A stretch of DNA of 59,703 bases. Source: Nitritalea halalkaliphila LW7. Lineage in GTDB: Bacteria > Bacteroidota > Bacteroidia > Cytophagales > Cyclobacteriaceae. Shown here piece after piece: positions 47,086-59,318 of this stretch (its first letter is position 1; the number at the start of each line of letters is the position of its first letter). Position numbers and translations under genes: made by a program. Where the stretch lies: NCBI RefSeq assembly GCF_000265075.1, contig NZ_AJYA01000029.1:1-59703 (forward strand), in the 5' to 3' direction. The notes below the pieces were generated by a model that was not told where the DNA came from, did not search any database, and was given only the letters and a program-made list of their open reading frames with translations.

Positions 47086-50000
47086 TTAGTTGAATAGATA
47101 ACGAACACCTAACTGCATGTTCCACACGTTACCGAAGGCGGTAGACTGACGGAAGGTCTCATTAACTAGTTCAGTTGTTCCGGGATTAGGCTGAACACGG
47201 AATACAGGCTCCCCAGCAGCATTGGTACCGCGATACTGAAGTGGGTTACGCTGCCATTCGATTTGAGGAACACCCCAATTTGGGTTCAGCATGTTATTAA
47301 AGTTCATGATATCGATACGAAGCTCTAAGCGATTTTTCTTATCATTCGTTACGTCGATTCTTTGTGCAAAGGAAAGGTCAAATCTATGAACCCAAGGACG
47401 AAGTCCTGCATTACGAGCAATCACAGTACCTCTAGCTGCACTTAATGCCGCATCTTGATCAATGAAAGCATCAAAGATTTCAGCCTGCATCTCTGGAGTA
47501 TATCTGATTCCACCAAGAGTAAACTCTTCGAAGTTTAAATCAGATGCTCTATTTGGAACAAATAGAAGTCGGTCTTGTGCATCCCCAATATTTCGGATAT
47601 TATTTAAACCTCCGCCATTTGCCATTGTATAACTCCAACGACCAGCATTACCTCCGTCATACACCAAAGAGATGGTTGTATTATCGATATTGTAGTTTAA
47701 TGTAGAGATGATTCTATGCGGCTGATCGAAGTTAGCAAAACTTAATTCAGGAGCATTTCGATCTTGTTTTACAACAGATGGCCATAAAGACTGAGCCTGG
47801 GAACCACCTGTAGCATCGATATCACGCGCCCTAGAAAGTGTATAGGCAGCGAAGACACTTAAACCATTTGAGAAATCCTTCGCTAAACTCACTGTACCAG
47901 AAATATAATCAGGAAGAACTTGAGAGTTTGTTAAGAAGAACACTTGACGGAAGAAATCATCACCAGAAGGACCGAAAAGACCTGGCTGAGGAGTCCAAAT
48001 AGGACGCTGATCCGGACCATTCCATACCGCATCCGGCTCACGGATAATGATATTCTGTGCTACAGGAGCCGTTACATCGCGTGAGTAGATAAAGTCCACG
48101 GAACCGATGATACCAAAAGGAAGACGCATATCCGCTGCAAGAGTCGTTCTCCAAGTCTGAGGCAAACGGAAGTTACGATCAGTTAGGTTAAGCTCTGTTC
48201 CTAAAGTCTGTGATGGGTTCTCAGGTAAGAATGCATTTACATCTGGTGTGAAGATGATATTATTGTCGATCACTTCTTGACCTTCGAAACCTAAGATACC
48301 TCTAACTACACCTGAACCATTCACCTGGTTGGATAACCATACGAAAGGAAGACGACCGGAGAAAACACCAGTACCTCCACGAAGTACTAAGCTCCTATCT
48401 CCTTTCACATCGTAGTTAAAACCGAATCTTGGTGAGAATAGCGGGTTAACAGTAGGGAAGGCAGTTACATCAGGTACTAAAGTACCGCCATTTGGAAGGT
48501 TAAACTCACGGTTTAAGTCATCCAATAATTCATTACGCGGCAACTCAGTTGGGTAGAAAGGTAGATCCACACGAAGACCACCCGTTAACTTCAAGCGAGG
48601 ATTTACTTGGAACTCATCCTGAACGTAGAATCCAAGCTGTCCGAATCGTGTCGCATCAGTTGGAGGAGTTAAGGATCCATCCAAGGCAAAGCTTCTAGCG
48701 AAAGCATCAGGGAAAACAGTAGGGTCCTGATCTAAAACAGCTGCCTTAAAGCGATCGAAACCAATAAATCTGTAGTGCGTGTTAAAAACAGGGTTAAAGG
48801 CATTATCGAACGTCATGAACTCGAAGTTACCACCTACAGTCACTGTATGCTTGCCTTGGAAGTAGGTGAAGTTATTCGTGATATTAAGTACATTGTTTTC
48901 TAACAAGTTACCTACAGAGAACAATTCATTACCCATGGACATGAAGTAAAGTAACTGACCTGACTCATCTGGCTCCAGTACTTCGATGAATGGAAACTCT
49001 TGTCCACCAGGAATACCACGACGTGGATCAGCGATGGCCGTATAGCCAATGTTCAATTGGTTCGACATATTGTTACCAATACGCGTATTCAATTCAGCGG
49101 CTATAGACTCTACCAAGCGATCGTTGGTGTAGTTTGCATTACGGAAATTGATAGCTTCTACACCAGTACGACTCGTGTTACCGAAACGCGTAATATTTCG
49201 TGTTGAGTTGGCGTTCGTTGCAATATCTTGGAAAGAGCTAAAGCGATTATATCGAACCCAAAGTTTGTTGTTGTTATTGATGTTATAATCTAAACGAATA
49301 TTCAAACGCGTCTGCTCGGAACCAAAAGGATAGGAATCAGGCTCACCTGCGTCATAACCAAAGTTTTCTAACAAACGCTGACGTACCATGTTAGCATCTT
49401 CAATACGTACGCGAGAGATGAATAAACCATCAGGCGTTTCTCCCGGACGTGCAGCTCTTCTTAGGATAGAAGGACGAAGCTCTTCTTCCTGCTCATAGTT
49501 CACAAAGAAGAATAATTTATTTTTAATGATAGGACCACCTAAGCGGAAACCCATAATTTCATTTCTTGCCTCATTCTGTGGAAGGAACTGATCACCCAAA
49601 CGCGTACCGCGCATCTGATCGTTTCTTAAGAAGTAGTAAGCAGAACCTCTGAAAGTGTTGTCACCAGAACGTGTTACAGCATTCACACCAGCACCAGTAA
49701 AACCACCTTGTCTTACATCGTAAGGAGCTAAGTTAACTTGAATCTCTTCGATAGCGTCGATAGAAATCGGGCTACCACCTGCAAACTGACCTGTGCCAAG
49801 TCCGAAGTTGTTGTTATAAATCGAACCGTCAAGCGTGAAGTTGTTAAATCGAGAGCTAGTTCCTGCGAAAGAGTTACCGTTAGACTGAGGGGTTAAACGC
49901 GTTAAATCGTTAACACTTCGGTTAACAGTAGGAAGCTGGTTTAAACGCTCATTATCTAAGTTGATACCAGAACCCGTTCTATCTGCATCGAAAAGAGACC

Positions 50001-50382
50001 CTTTTCCTGCGGTTACTTCTACGGCTTCTAACGTGATACCGTCATCTAAGACTGCGTTAATCACGTAGTTCTGACCAAGACCAAGAACGATGTTATCGAA
50101 TACTTTGTCTTCAAAGCCAATGTAGCTGATCGTTACTGTGTAAGGTCCCCCTACACGAACGTTAGGAAGGATCCAACGTCCATCCAAATTTGTTACAGCG
50201 CCGTAACGGGTACCTGAAGGGTTGTGGATCGCGACCACATTAGCTCCTGGTAAGAAATCACCCGTGTCATCTGCAACAGAACCCTGCATGTTAGCAGTCG
50301 TCACACCTTGCGAAAATGCCACCCCCGTCACGAAGACGAACAGGAACATCGCAAAAAGACTCTTTAGTAATGATTGCCTCAT
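47086..50382 (-). CDS. Oar-like TonB-dependent outer-membrane receptor
   Basis: A 1098-residue, uninterrupted receptor. After a signal peptide (MRQSLLKSLFAMFLFVFVTGVAFSQ) comes a carboxypeptidase-regulatory-like domain (MQGSVADDTGDFLPGANVVAIHNPSGTRYGAVTNLDGRW, about 34-115), then a plug (LPTVNRSVNDLTRLTPQSNGNSFAGTSSRFNNFTLDGSIYNNNFG and INAVTRSG-like VNAVTRSGDNTFRG), then a long barrel ending LGVRYLFN. Oar-type proteins of Bacteroidota and myxobacteria are like this. The gene is more A/T-rich and uses commoner codons than its neighbours, as highly expressed genes do. It has a terminator and its own upstream region. Confidence 0.92.
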   Translation of the reverse strand: MRQSLLKSLFAMFLFVFVTGVAFSQGVTTANMQGSVADDTGDFLPGANVVAIHNPSGTRYGAVTNLDGRWILPNVRVGGPYTVTISYIGFEDKVFDNIVLGLGQNYVINAVLDDGITLEAVEVTAGKGSLFDADRTGSGINLDNERLNQLPTVNRSVNDLTRLTPQSNGNSFAGTSSRFNNFTLDGSIYNNNFGLGTGQFAGGSPISIDAIEEIQVNLAPYDVRQGGFTGAGVNAVTRSGDNTFRGSAYYFLRNDQMRGTRLGDQFLPQNEARNEIMGFRLGGPIIKNKLFFFVNYEQEEELRPSILRRAARPGETPDGLFISRVRIEDANMVRQRLLENFGYDAGEPDSYPFGSEQTRLNIRLDYNINNNNKLWVRYNRFSSFQDIATNANSTRNITRFGNTSRTGVEAINFRNANYTNDRLVESIAAELNTRIGNNMSNQLNIGYTAIADPRRGIPGGQEFPFIEVLEPDESGQLLYFMSMGNELFSVGNLLENNVLNITNNFTYFQGKHTVTVGGNFEFMTFDNAFNPVFNTHYRFIGFDRFKAAVLDQDPTVFPDAFARSFALDGSLTPPTDATRFGQLGFYVQDEFQVNPRLKLTGGLRVDLPFYPTELPRNELLDDLNREFNLPNGGTLVPDVTAFPTVNPLFSPRFGFNYDVKGDRSLVLRGGTGVFSGRLPFVWLSNQVNGSGVVRGILGFEGQEVIDNNIIFTPDVNAFLPENPSQTLGTELNLTDRNFRLPQTWRTTLAADMRLPFGIIGSVDFIYSRDVTAPVAQNIIIREPDAVWNGPDQRPIWTPQPGLFGPSGDDFFRQVFFLTNSQVLPDYISGTVSLAKDFSNGLSVFAAYTLSRARDIDATGGSQAQSLWPSVVKQDRNAPELSFANFDQPHRIISTLNYNIDNTTISLVYDGGNAGRWSYTMANGGGLNNIRNIGDAQDRLLFVPNRASDLNFEEFTLGGIRYTPEMQAEIFDAFIDQDAALSAARGTVIARNAGLRPWVHRFDLSFAQRIDVTNDKKNRLELRIDIMNFNNMLNPNWGVPQIEWQRNPLQYRGTNAAGEPVFRVQPNPGTTELVNETFRQSTAFGNVWNMQLGVRYLFN

Positions 50383-50729
50383 AATAATTGTTTTTTGTGG
50401 AAAATATTTGTCTTTGGTTTAATGTACTTTTCCGGCTACAAATGTACAGGACTTCCGCAAGCATTTATTTTAGGAATTGTTAAGTTTTAACGTTTATTCA
50501 CATGACGACTTAACATTAACTTAACATTGGTAGCGAAGCATTCTTTGCTTCATCCTCGAAATCGACCGATTTTACCCTAAAAATAAACGCTTATCGAAAC
50601 AGAAGGAAAACTTCATTTGGCCATACCTTGTTATGTTAAGAGATTATTACCTGTATGTTATGCAGATTTTCCATAATAAATCGCTATAAAAAAGCAGTTT
50701 GAATGCCTAAAAAAGCATTATATTTGGTC
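50383..50729 (-). promoter_or_regulatory. Divergent promoter region of the Oar-like receptor and YhhN genes
   Basis: On the minus strand TACATTTG (50446-50439) matches TAnnTTTG, 57 bases before the receptor ATG; no TTTG at the ideal spacing is seen. Other features are TTAACATTAACTTAACATT (50510-50528), a repeated TTAACATT word, and a small inverted repeat GAAGCA/TGCTTC at 50535-50551. No gene is visible. Confidence 0.45.
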
Positions 50730-51434
50730 ATGGACAAAAAACGCCTTCTTCCTCTCTATCTCTTTTTATTCGCCGCCCTTCTAGATGTCTATTTTACCGC
50801 CTCTGGACTCATCAGCTACCGGTATTTCTCCAAACCACTGATCATTACCTGCTTACTTATCTTCTTTTACAGCCAAAGTATCGTCATATCGGGAAGCATC
50901 CTGCGCAAAAGCATCGTGGCGGCGCTTGTATTTTCCCTCATAGGAGACATACTTCTCCTCTTCCCCTCCCTATTTCTCTATGGCCTCGGCGCTTTCCTGA
51001 TGGCGCACGTCAGCTATATCGCCGCCTTTAAAATCGGCCAGAAAAAAGCCTTTTCCATAGAAAACATCAATTTTTTCAATCTTTTCCTGTACAATCTCCC
51101 CATATACATCGGGGCTGCCATCGTTTATTTTCTCATCTCTCCCGGCTTAGGAGAACTTCGCATCCCCGTCATTATATACCTTATCGTCATAGTGACCATG
51201 GCCACCACCGCCCGAGAACGCTTTAAAAAAACCAACTCCGCCAGCTTTTGGCAAACCTTTATCGGCGCCCTCCTCTTTATGCTTTCAGATGCTTTACTGG
51301 CACTAAATCTCTTTTTCCGCCCATTCGAAGAAGCCGGCGTACTGGTCATGGGTACCTACGCCATCGCACAGCTATTAATCGTCATGGGAATGCGTGAACA
51401 TTTTATGTATATGCTGCGCGAAATCGGCACTTAA
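50730..51434 (+). CDS. YhhN/TMEM86 family membrane protein (lysoplasmalogenase-like)
   Basis: A 234-residue protein with about eight hydrophobic helices, from the ATG at 50730 (50703 is also possible and adds nine residues). Conserved spots are YRYFSKPLIITCLLI, SLIGDILLLFP, GLGAFLMAHVSYIAAF and MLSDALLALNLF; the two aspartates in GD and SDAL are the family's probable active-site residues. The animal homologue TMEM86B hydrolyses lysoplasmalogen; bacterial substrates are not established. It is a single gene before the M16 peptidase. Confidence 0.85.
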   Translation: MDKKRLLPLYLFLFAALLDVYFTASGLISYRYFSKPLIITCLLIFFYSQSIVISGSILRKSIVAALVFSLIGDILLLFPSLFLYGLGAFLMAHVSYIAAFKIGQKKAFSIENINFFNLFLYNLPIYIGAAIVYFLISPGLGELRIPVIIYLIVIVTMATTARERFKKTNSASFWQTFIGALLFMLSDALLALNLFFRPFEEAGVLVMGTYAIAQLLIVMGMREHFMYMLREIGT

Positions 51435-51532
51435 GGCGTACCACCTTAGACAGTAAACGAATCTAAGCGCTTAATTTTGGGCTTTCCTCTCTTGAATGTG
51501 TACCTTGTAAGGGAAATTAATTACATCAGTAC

Positions 51533-54364
51533 ATGAAAAAAATTTTAAGCTCCCTAAGCTTTATGCTCCTGACGCTGTGGACAGTGCAGGCACAGAACAT
51601 TACTTTGGACCCCAGGGTCCAAAAGGGAAAGCTTCCAAATGGCTTTACCTACTACATCCAGCATAACCCAAAACCCGCTAACAAGGTCGAACTACGCCTG
51701 GTCGTAAATGCCGGCTCTGTCCTGGAAGAGGATCACGAAAGCGGCCTCGCACACTTTACCGAACACATGGCCTTTAACGGCAGTGAGAATTTCGAGAAAA
51801 ATGAATTGGTTTCCTACCTCCAAAGTGTGGGCGTACAGTTTGGCGGCGACCTGAACGCCTTCACCAGCTTCGACGAGACAGTATATATGTTGCCCATCCC
51901 CTCTGATGATCCAGAAATTCTCGAAAATGGCTTCCTAGTGCTGCGTGACTGGGCAGTGGGCTTGAGCTTCGACGAAGAGGAAGTTGAAAATGAAAAAGGT
52001 ATTATCGAGGAAGAGTGGAGGGGAAGCTTAGGCTTTTCTCAGCGCTTTAGCCAGACGCTGATAAAAACGCTTTTGGCGGGATCTGCTATCCGGATCGCCT
52101 TCCCATAGGAGATATCGAAATCGTTAAAGGTGCTGATGCAGCGACCCTCCGTGGATTTTACGAGCGCTGGTACCGCCCCGAAAATATGGCGCTCGTAGCA
52201 GTGGGAGATGTAGATGAAGCGACCCTACGTCAGCTTACGGAAAAGTATTTTGGTGATATCGCCGCTACGGACGGCGGTTTTACACGACCTCAACTCGCAG
52301 CGCCTATGCCCACTGCGCCCGTGGCCAAGGTTTTACGAGATGATGAAGCACCAGGAACCATCTCTTTATTAGTCTATTCCCTTCCCGCTGTAGGGTACAC
52401 CAACCTGCAATCCCTTCGCGAACGCTTACAGTACACGCTTTATGCTGCACTTCTAAATCAGCGATTTGCGGAGCTTTCTGAAGATCCCGAAAGCCCCTTT
52501 TTATTTGCGAGCGCCTCTTATTCGCCATTGGTACGCTCAGTGGATAACTTTATGCTCCAGGGGGTGGCCAAAGACGGTTCCGCAGAAGCCACATTAAGAG
52601 CGCTAGCCATAGAAGCAAACCGAGCTGCACAGCATGGTTTTACAGCTCAGGAAATCGAAAGAGCGAAAAAAAGCATTTTGAATAATGTCGAGCGCAGCGC
52701 AAAAGAGGCCGATAAAAAAGAATCTTCCGCCCTCGTGAGCCGCTACCAAAGCCATTTTCTGGGGCAAGGCTACGGCATGGATGAAGCCACTACCCTTGCC
52801 ATTTATACAGAACTGCTTCCTAATATAAGCGTAGCAGATATACAGCGCGCCGGCCAAAAAATGATTCAGCATGAACGATCTGCCAGCTTCTTTTTGGCTC
52901 CGCCAAATGTAACAGGCATACCCGAAGAGACAGAAACCTTTCAGTTGTTAGCTGAGGTGGCCGCTATGGAATTAACCCCTAAAGAAGAAGAGCAGCTAGC
53001 GGATAGACTCCTAGCTGAACTTCCTGAGGCGGGAAAGATTTCCGCTACTAACTACCATGAGGAACTGGATGTAAAAGCACTCACATTCGAAAATGGTGCT
53101 CGCGTTTTTTACAAACAGACCGATTTTAAAAATGATGAAATTGTATTTCGGGTGCTTGGCAAAGGAGGAATTTCACTGACCGCTGCCGAAGATCACTACA
53201 GTGCCATTTCGGCTGGGGTACTGATTAATACCATGGGAGTGGGTGATTTCGATCCTACACAACTGAAAAAAGTACTCGCCTGGCAAAAGTCTCAGCGTAA
53301 CGCCGAATATCGGACGCTACAGTCAGGATATAGAAGGGTTTTTTAGCCCGAAAGATGCAGAGGAGGCGCTGCAGCTTATACATCTCTATTTTACCGCGCC
53401 TAGAAGAGACGAAAAGCTCTTCCAAGTATACATTAATAACAATAAAGAATATTTACGCTCAGCAGCAGGAAATCCCGACTTCCAATTTTCGATCGCCTTA
53501 AGCGAGCTAATGGCCAACAATAATCCGCGCGCTATGGGCATCAATTCGCCCGAGCAGCTTGACCTCATCAACTTAGACCGCGCGATGGATATTTATAAAG
53601 AGCGCTTTGGGAATGCAGGAAATTTCGACTTCTTTTTCACTGGAAATATCGATCCTGAGCAGTTCGAGGCCCTAGCCGCACAGTATATCGGAAGTCTACC
53701 AGGTTCCGCTTCCCGAGAAACGCCCCAGGCGCTAGCTATCTTCCCTCCACAGCAGGTAAATGAGCGCTTTTTCATCGGCCAAGATCAAAAAAGCACGGTT
53801 TTTCTACGCTATGGAACGCAGGCTCCTTACACCAAGGAGGAGGGAAGAGCTGTAGGGTACCTTTCCGATGCGCTTTCCATCATTTTGATCGAAGAAATTC
53901 GTGAAAAACTGTCTGGCGTATACAGCATTTCAGCTTCGGGAGAGGCGAGCAGAGCTCCTGACTCTCAGTATGGCCTTTCCATCTACTTCCCGTGCAGCCC
54001 CGACCAAACAGAAACACTTATCGCCGCAGTTCGTGCTGAGCTTCAAAAGATAGTAGAAAACGGAATTCCAGAAGAAACACTCGCAAAAGTAAAAGAGAAA
54101 AGAAAACGCTCCTACAGAGAAAGTCTCAACCGAAACACCTATTGGAACGCACAACTTACCTCCATTTTCCATGAGGAAACCTTTACTGCGGAAGAGTTAT
54201 TCGGTTTCGAAGAAATCATCGACAACTTCCCCGCAGAGGCGGTACAGCGAATGGCTGCCAAATTATTTAAGGAAGAACAAGCGCTCGTAGTACAGCAGCT
54301 GCCAGCTGATTTTAATCAAGAAAATGCTACGAATGAGGCTGTTTTAGAAGAAAGTATGCCCTAA
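51533..54364 (+). CDS. M16 family zinc metallopeptidase (frameshifted near 52084 and 53279)
   Basis: Frame-corrected length is 943 residues. A signal peptide (MKKILSSLSFMLLTLWTVQAQ) precedes four insulinase-type repeats. The zinc site is GLAHFTEHMAFNGS (HxxEH), with the downstream glutamate region ENEKGIIEEEWRG. Two breaks occur. One missing C between 52084 and 52085 restores GSRYPDRLPIGDIEIV; one surplus C at 53279-53280 restores LAGKSLSVTPNIGRYSQDIEGFFSPKDAEEAL. Neither break is a credible gene boundary. The protein is probably a periplasmic or outer-membrane peptidase of the PqqL type. It may be expressed after YhhN but has its own upstream region. Confidence 0.9.
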
Positions 54365-54422
54365 AGTAACAGAAGCAGGTGGAACTCAACTTATGTAATA
54401 GACTCCGTTGGGACCATTCCGT

Positions 54423-54452
54423 AAAAGCCTCACCCGCCAGGTGGGGCTTTTT
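54423..54452 (+). terminator. Terminator of the M16 peptidase gene
   Basis: AAAAGCCTCACC pairs with GGTGGGGCTTTT (one wobble) around a six-base loop, followed by TTC. It lies 59 bases after the stop, between converging genes. Confidence 0.75.
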
Positions 54453-54474
54453 CATAGGCATAAGGCCTGGATAC

Positions 54475-55329
54475 TTAATAAAAAATGACTGTTTTGTTCC
54501 CCACTGGTAATACTTTTCGCTCTAGGTGATATTTAATAGCCTTCGAGAGTACGACTTTTTCGACATCCTGACCGATTTGTACCAAGTCTGAGATCGTGTT
54601 ATGATGGCGTACACGCGCCACATCTTGTTCGATAATGGGTCCGGCATCTAACACTGCTGTCACATAATGGGCAGTAGCCCCGATAATTTTTACCCCTCGT
54701 TCATAAGCGGCGTGATAAGGTTTTGCACCTACGAAGGCAGGCAGAAAGGAATGGTGGATATTGATAATTTTATTTGGATAGCGTGACACGAAGTCCTCGG
54801 ATAACACTTGCATGTAGCGGGCCAAAACGATAAAATCTACCTGATGTTCCGCCAAAAGTGCCAGTTGTTCCGCCTCGGCTACCTCTTTTTCACCCGATAA
54901 AACAGGGATATGATGGAAGGGGATACCGAAAGCCTCCACTATGGGGCGCAGCGTTTCATGATTGGAAAGCACAAAAGGAATCTCTACCTGAAACTGACCC
55001 GAATAATGCCGGCTTAAAACATCAAAAAGGCAGTGGGACTGCTTACTGACGAAGAGTGCCATTTTAGGCTTCTTATTTTCGATATACAGCTGATGCTTCA
55101 TACCGAACTTTTTACCTATCGCCAGCTCAAAAGTGGGTAAAATATGCTCCTCAGGCAAGGAGAAGGTTTCCAGCTCCCATGCAGCGCGCATAAAAAACAT
55201 GCCCGACTCCTGGTCTACATGTTGGTCTATTTCTAATATGTTTCCATAATGTGCAAAAAGAAAGTCAGAGACGGCAGCGACTATGCCCCGCTGATCTTGG
55301 CACTGTATAATCATAATGGCTTTTTTCAT
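54475..55329 (-). CDS. purU: Formyltetrahydrofolate deformylase
   Basis: A 284-residue enzyme that hydrolyses 10-formyl-THF to formate and THF, supplying formate for PurT and balancing one-carbon pools. The N-terminal ACT domain is AIMIIQCQDQRGIVAAVSDFLFAHYGNILEIDQHVD; the formyl-transferase fold has DFIVLARYMQVLSEDFVSRYPNKIINIHHSFLPAFVGAKPYHAAYERGVKIIGATAHYVTAVLDAGPIIEQD with the catalytic Asn, His and Asp. Length is normal. Single gene with a long A/T-rich upstream gap. Confidence 0.95.
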   Translation of the reverse strand: MKKAIMIIQCQDQRGIVAAVSDFLFAHYGNILEIDQHVDQESGMFFMRAAWELETFSLPEEHILPTFELAIGKKFGMKHQLYIENKKPKMALFVSKQSHCLFDVLSRHYSGQFQVEIPFVLSNHETLRPIVEAFGIPFHHIPVLSGEKEVAEAEQLALLAEHQVDFIVLARYMQVLSEDFVSRYPNKIINIHHSFLPAFVGAKPYHAAYERGVKIIGATAHYVTAVLDAGPIIEQDVARVRHHNTISDLVQIGQDVEKVVLSKAIKYHLERKVLPVGNKTVIFY

Positions 55330-55470
55330 AGCGAAAGTATTTTGGGTTCGTGTACGCTGTAGAGCCGTAAAGTTAGGTATATTTCTTATAAAACCGTTGA
55401 TTATATGCGTTATTTATAAAATTTAATCATTTCTAATGCGGAATTAATAATTTGAATATAATGGAGGCGA

Positions 55471-55504
55471 AAAAAAATAGACCGATGGCTTCGGTCTATT
55501 TTTT
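55471..55504 (-). terminator. Terminator of guaB
   Basis: TAGACCGA pairs with TCGGTCTA around a five-base loop, flanked by an A-run and a T-run. On the minus strand it follows the guaB stop by 49 bases. Confidence 0.85.
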
Positions 55505-55552
55505 AAAGAAAGAAAAAGGCTTACCCTTATTTTTAATCTGCATCAGGTTTAC

Positions 55553-57380
<1,828 letters not shown>

Positions 57381-57761
57381 ATGAAAAAACTCTTTTATGT
57401 CACCCTGCTAGCTTTCGGCACCCTCGCATGCATGCCTCAGGAAGCTCCTGTAACGAACGATGCCCTTGATGGTATCGCTGTAAACGCACCCCAGGGATTC
57501 ACCTGGTCTAATTTTCGGACCGTGAATGTAAACTTTACGCCCCTAACCGCGCCGATGAATTTTTCCGCCCTATTCACAGTGAAAACTATGGATGGAGTAG
57601 TGCTCTATCAAGCGCTACAGGATGTAAATAGCGGTTTAAAGGTCGCTTTGAGCCTGCCGGCTCAAATGGACCGCGTAGAAATCACGTACGGCTCACTCAC
57701 CGTTTCCGCAAATGCAAATCAATCTGACATCTTCTTCCAGCTCCCTACGAACAATGAATAA
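57381..57761 (+). CDS. Small lipoprotein, partner of the LruC-domain protein (module 1)
   Basis: A 126-residue lipoprotein with a lipobox ending TLAC (cysteine 17 or so, followed by MPQE). The mature part is one beta-domain: APQGFTWSNFRTVNVNFTPLTAP, FSALFTVKTMDGVVLYQAL and VALSLPAQMDRVEITYGSLTVSAN. It resembles the N-terminal domain found in many Bacteroidota LruC proteins, here as a separate polypeptide. It has an equal-length paralogue at 59319. Its last codons overlap the start of the LruC gene by eight bases (57754-57761), so the two are coupled. Confidence 0.75.
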   Translation: MKKLFYVTLLAFGTLACMPQEAPVTNDALDGIAVNAPQGFTWSNFRTVNVNFTPLTAPMNFSALFTVKTMDGVVLYQALQDVNSGLKVALSLPAQMDRVEITYGSLTVSANANQSDIFFQLPTNNE

Positions 57762-59153
57762 GCTATATACACTCTTTTTCTCTGCGGCCCTCTTACTCAC
57801 CGCACTTGGTGCGCAAGCACAGCAGCAAGTTACCAACGATATGGAGTTGGGTGATCGAGCTTTTTACAACTGCTGGGCTTTCCTAGGTTTTGTAGTTAAT
57901 AACTCTATCCCAATGAATGGTAGCTTCTCTGCACGCTCTGGGCAAGTTACTAATAATGTAAACCTCACTGCACAAGCCTTAGGAACTCCATGGATCCGTC
58001 TTGCAGCTGGGGATATCAGCTTCAAAGTACGAACTGATGGCAATCCCGCCACAAATAGACGCGTTTTGGTAAGTTATATACCAGTGGATACAAATGTGCC
58101 CTCCCAAAATGGCACTCCTATTACTTTCTTTACACAAGAATTCTCTAATCCGCGTTTCACCGACGTAACTACCCTCACAGTTCCTGTGCCAGCAGCCATC
58201 GTAGGTCAAACGCACCGTATCCTCATTTCTTTCTTAGGGGAAGGTGGAACGGGCCGTATGGGTGTAGATGATATCGTTATCCCTGGTGAATTCTGGCTGA
58301 TCCGACCAACAACTGTCTGCCGAAAGTGGCCCCTGTTATTCCTCCGGATGTGACCACCTCTATTTTAGGTACAAATGATTTCAGCACGCTCATGTTCGAA
58401 GATTTATGGCCAGGCTTAGGGGATTATGACTTTAATGACTTCGTCGTAGGTATCAAAGCAGAGAAAGTGAGTACGGCACTAGGCGGCATTTTAAAGGAAA
58501 TCAAACTTGAAATCCTTCCCCGAGCAGCAGGAGCGACGTTCCAAAACAGCTTTGCGGTAGCATTCCCTACCCTACCTAGTTCCGCCGTCACGGAAATTAC
58601 CGGAACAGTTAAAGGGGGTTCTTCTATCTTCTCCTACCAAGGGAATGGAGCAGAAGCCGGCCAAAACGCGCTTTCTGTCATAATCTTCGAGAACATCAAT
58701 CAAGTGATTCCTTTCGCCAATAACCCACTTCGTAACGCATCAGCCGCACCTTTCACGGCAGAGCCTATCCTCATAAGCATTAAAGTGCGCGAAAGCGCTG
58801 GTATCAAGGCAGACCAGATTAACTATGAGACCTTTAACCCTTACTTGATCGTTAATCAAAACCGAGGCCGCGAAATTCACCTGGCAGGTCGACAAGGTAC
58901 TAGCTTATCTGACCCAAGCCTTTTGGGAACCAACTCGGACAACAGTCTGAACGGTACAAGCTACACCTCTGATGGAGACAATCTACCTTGGGCCATCCTC
59001 GTTCCGAAAGATATCCCTTTCATGCATGAAGGTGTGGACATTACCGAAGGATACCTTAACTTCCCTGAATGGGCACGCACCGCAGGTGAAAAATTCCCGA
59101 ATTGGTTTGAGAATAATAGCGGATTCAGAAACAACAATAAGCTTTTCCGCTAA
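57754..59153 (+). CDS. LruC-domain surface protein (module 1; frameshifted at 58291)
   Basis: Frame-corrected length is 466 residues. The start is the ATG at 57754, giving a signal peptide MNKLYTLFFSAALLLTALGAQAQ; there is no lipobox. A beta-sandwich-like N-terminal region (to about 175, NDMELGDRAFYNCWAF) precedes the LruC domain (DUF4842): FEDLWPGLGDYDFNDFVVG near 210, REIHLAGRQG, DGDNLPWAILVPKDIPFMHE and YLNFPEWARTAGEKFPNWF at the end. One missing T in 58291-58292 restores GEFLADPTNNCLPKVAPV. LruC proteins are surface-exposed; the role of this class in Bacteroidota is unknown. A terminator follows. Confidence 0.82.
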
Positions 59154-59199
59154 ACTGGATACTTCCAGATCGTATTAAAAAAGATTTGTTTATCTAAAG

Positions 59200-59226
59200 G
59201 GAGGACGGTTTTCGTCCTCCTTTTTT
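59200..59226 (+). terminator. Terminator between the two lipoprotein/LruC modules
   Basis: GGAGGACG pairs with CGTCCTCC around a five-base loop, followed by TTTTTT. It lies 47 bases after the first LruC gene, so the modules are separate transcripts. Confidence 0.85.
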
Positions 59227-59318
59227 GCGTTTCATCGAAAATAAACGGGGCTACATCGAAAGAAACCATCGTTTACGTGAAAGAAAGCTACCTTTCGTAT
59301 ATTCTAAAACACACTCAC

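Noticed and set aside
57381..57761. The small lipoprotein as a truncated 5' piece of the LruC gene split by another frameshift
   Set aside because: The LruC gene has its own complete signal peptide, and the paralogous copy at 59319 has the same length and the same overlap, so the split is a real gene boundary.
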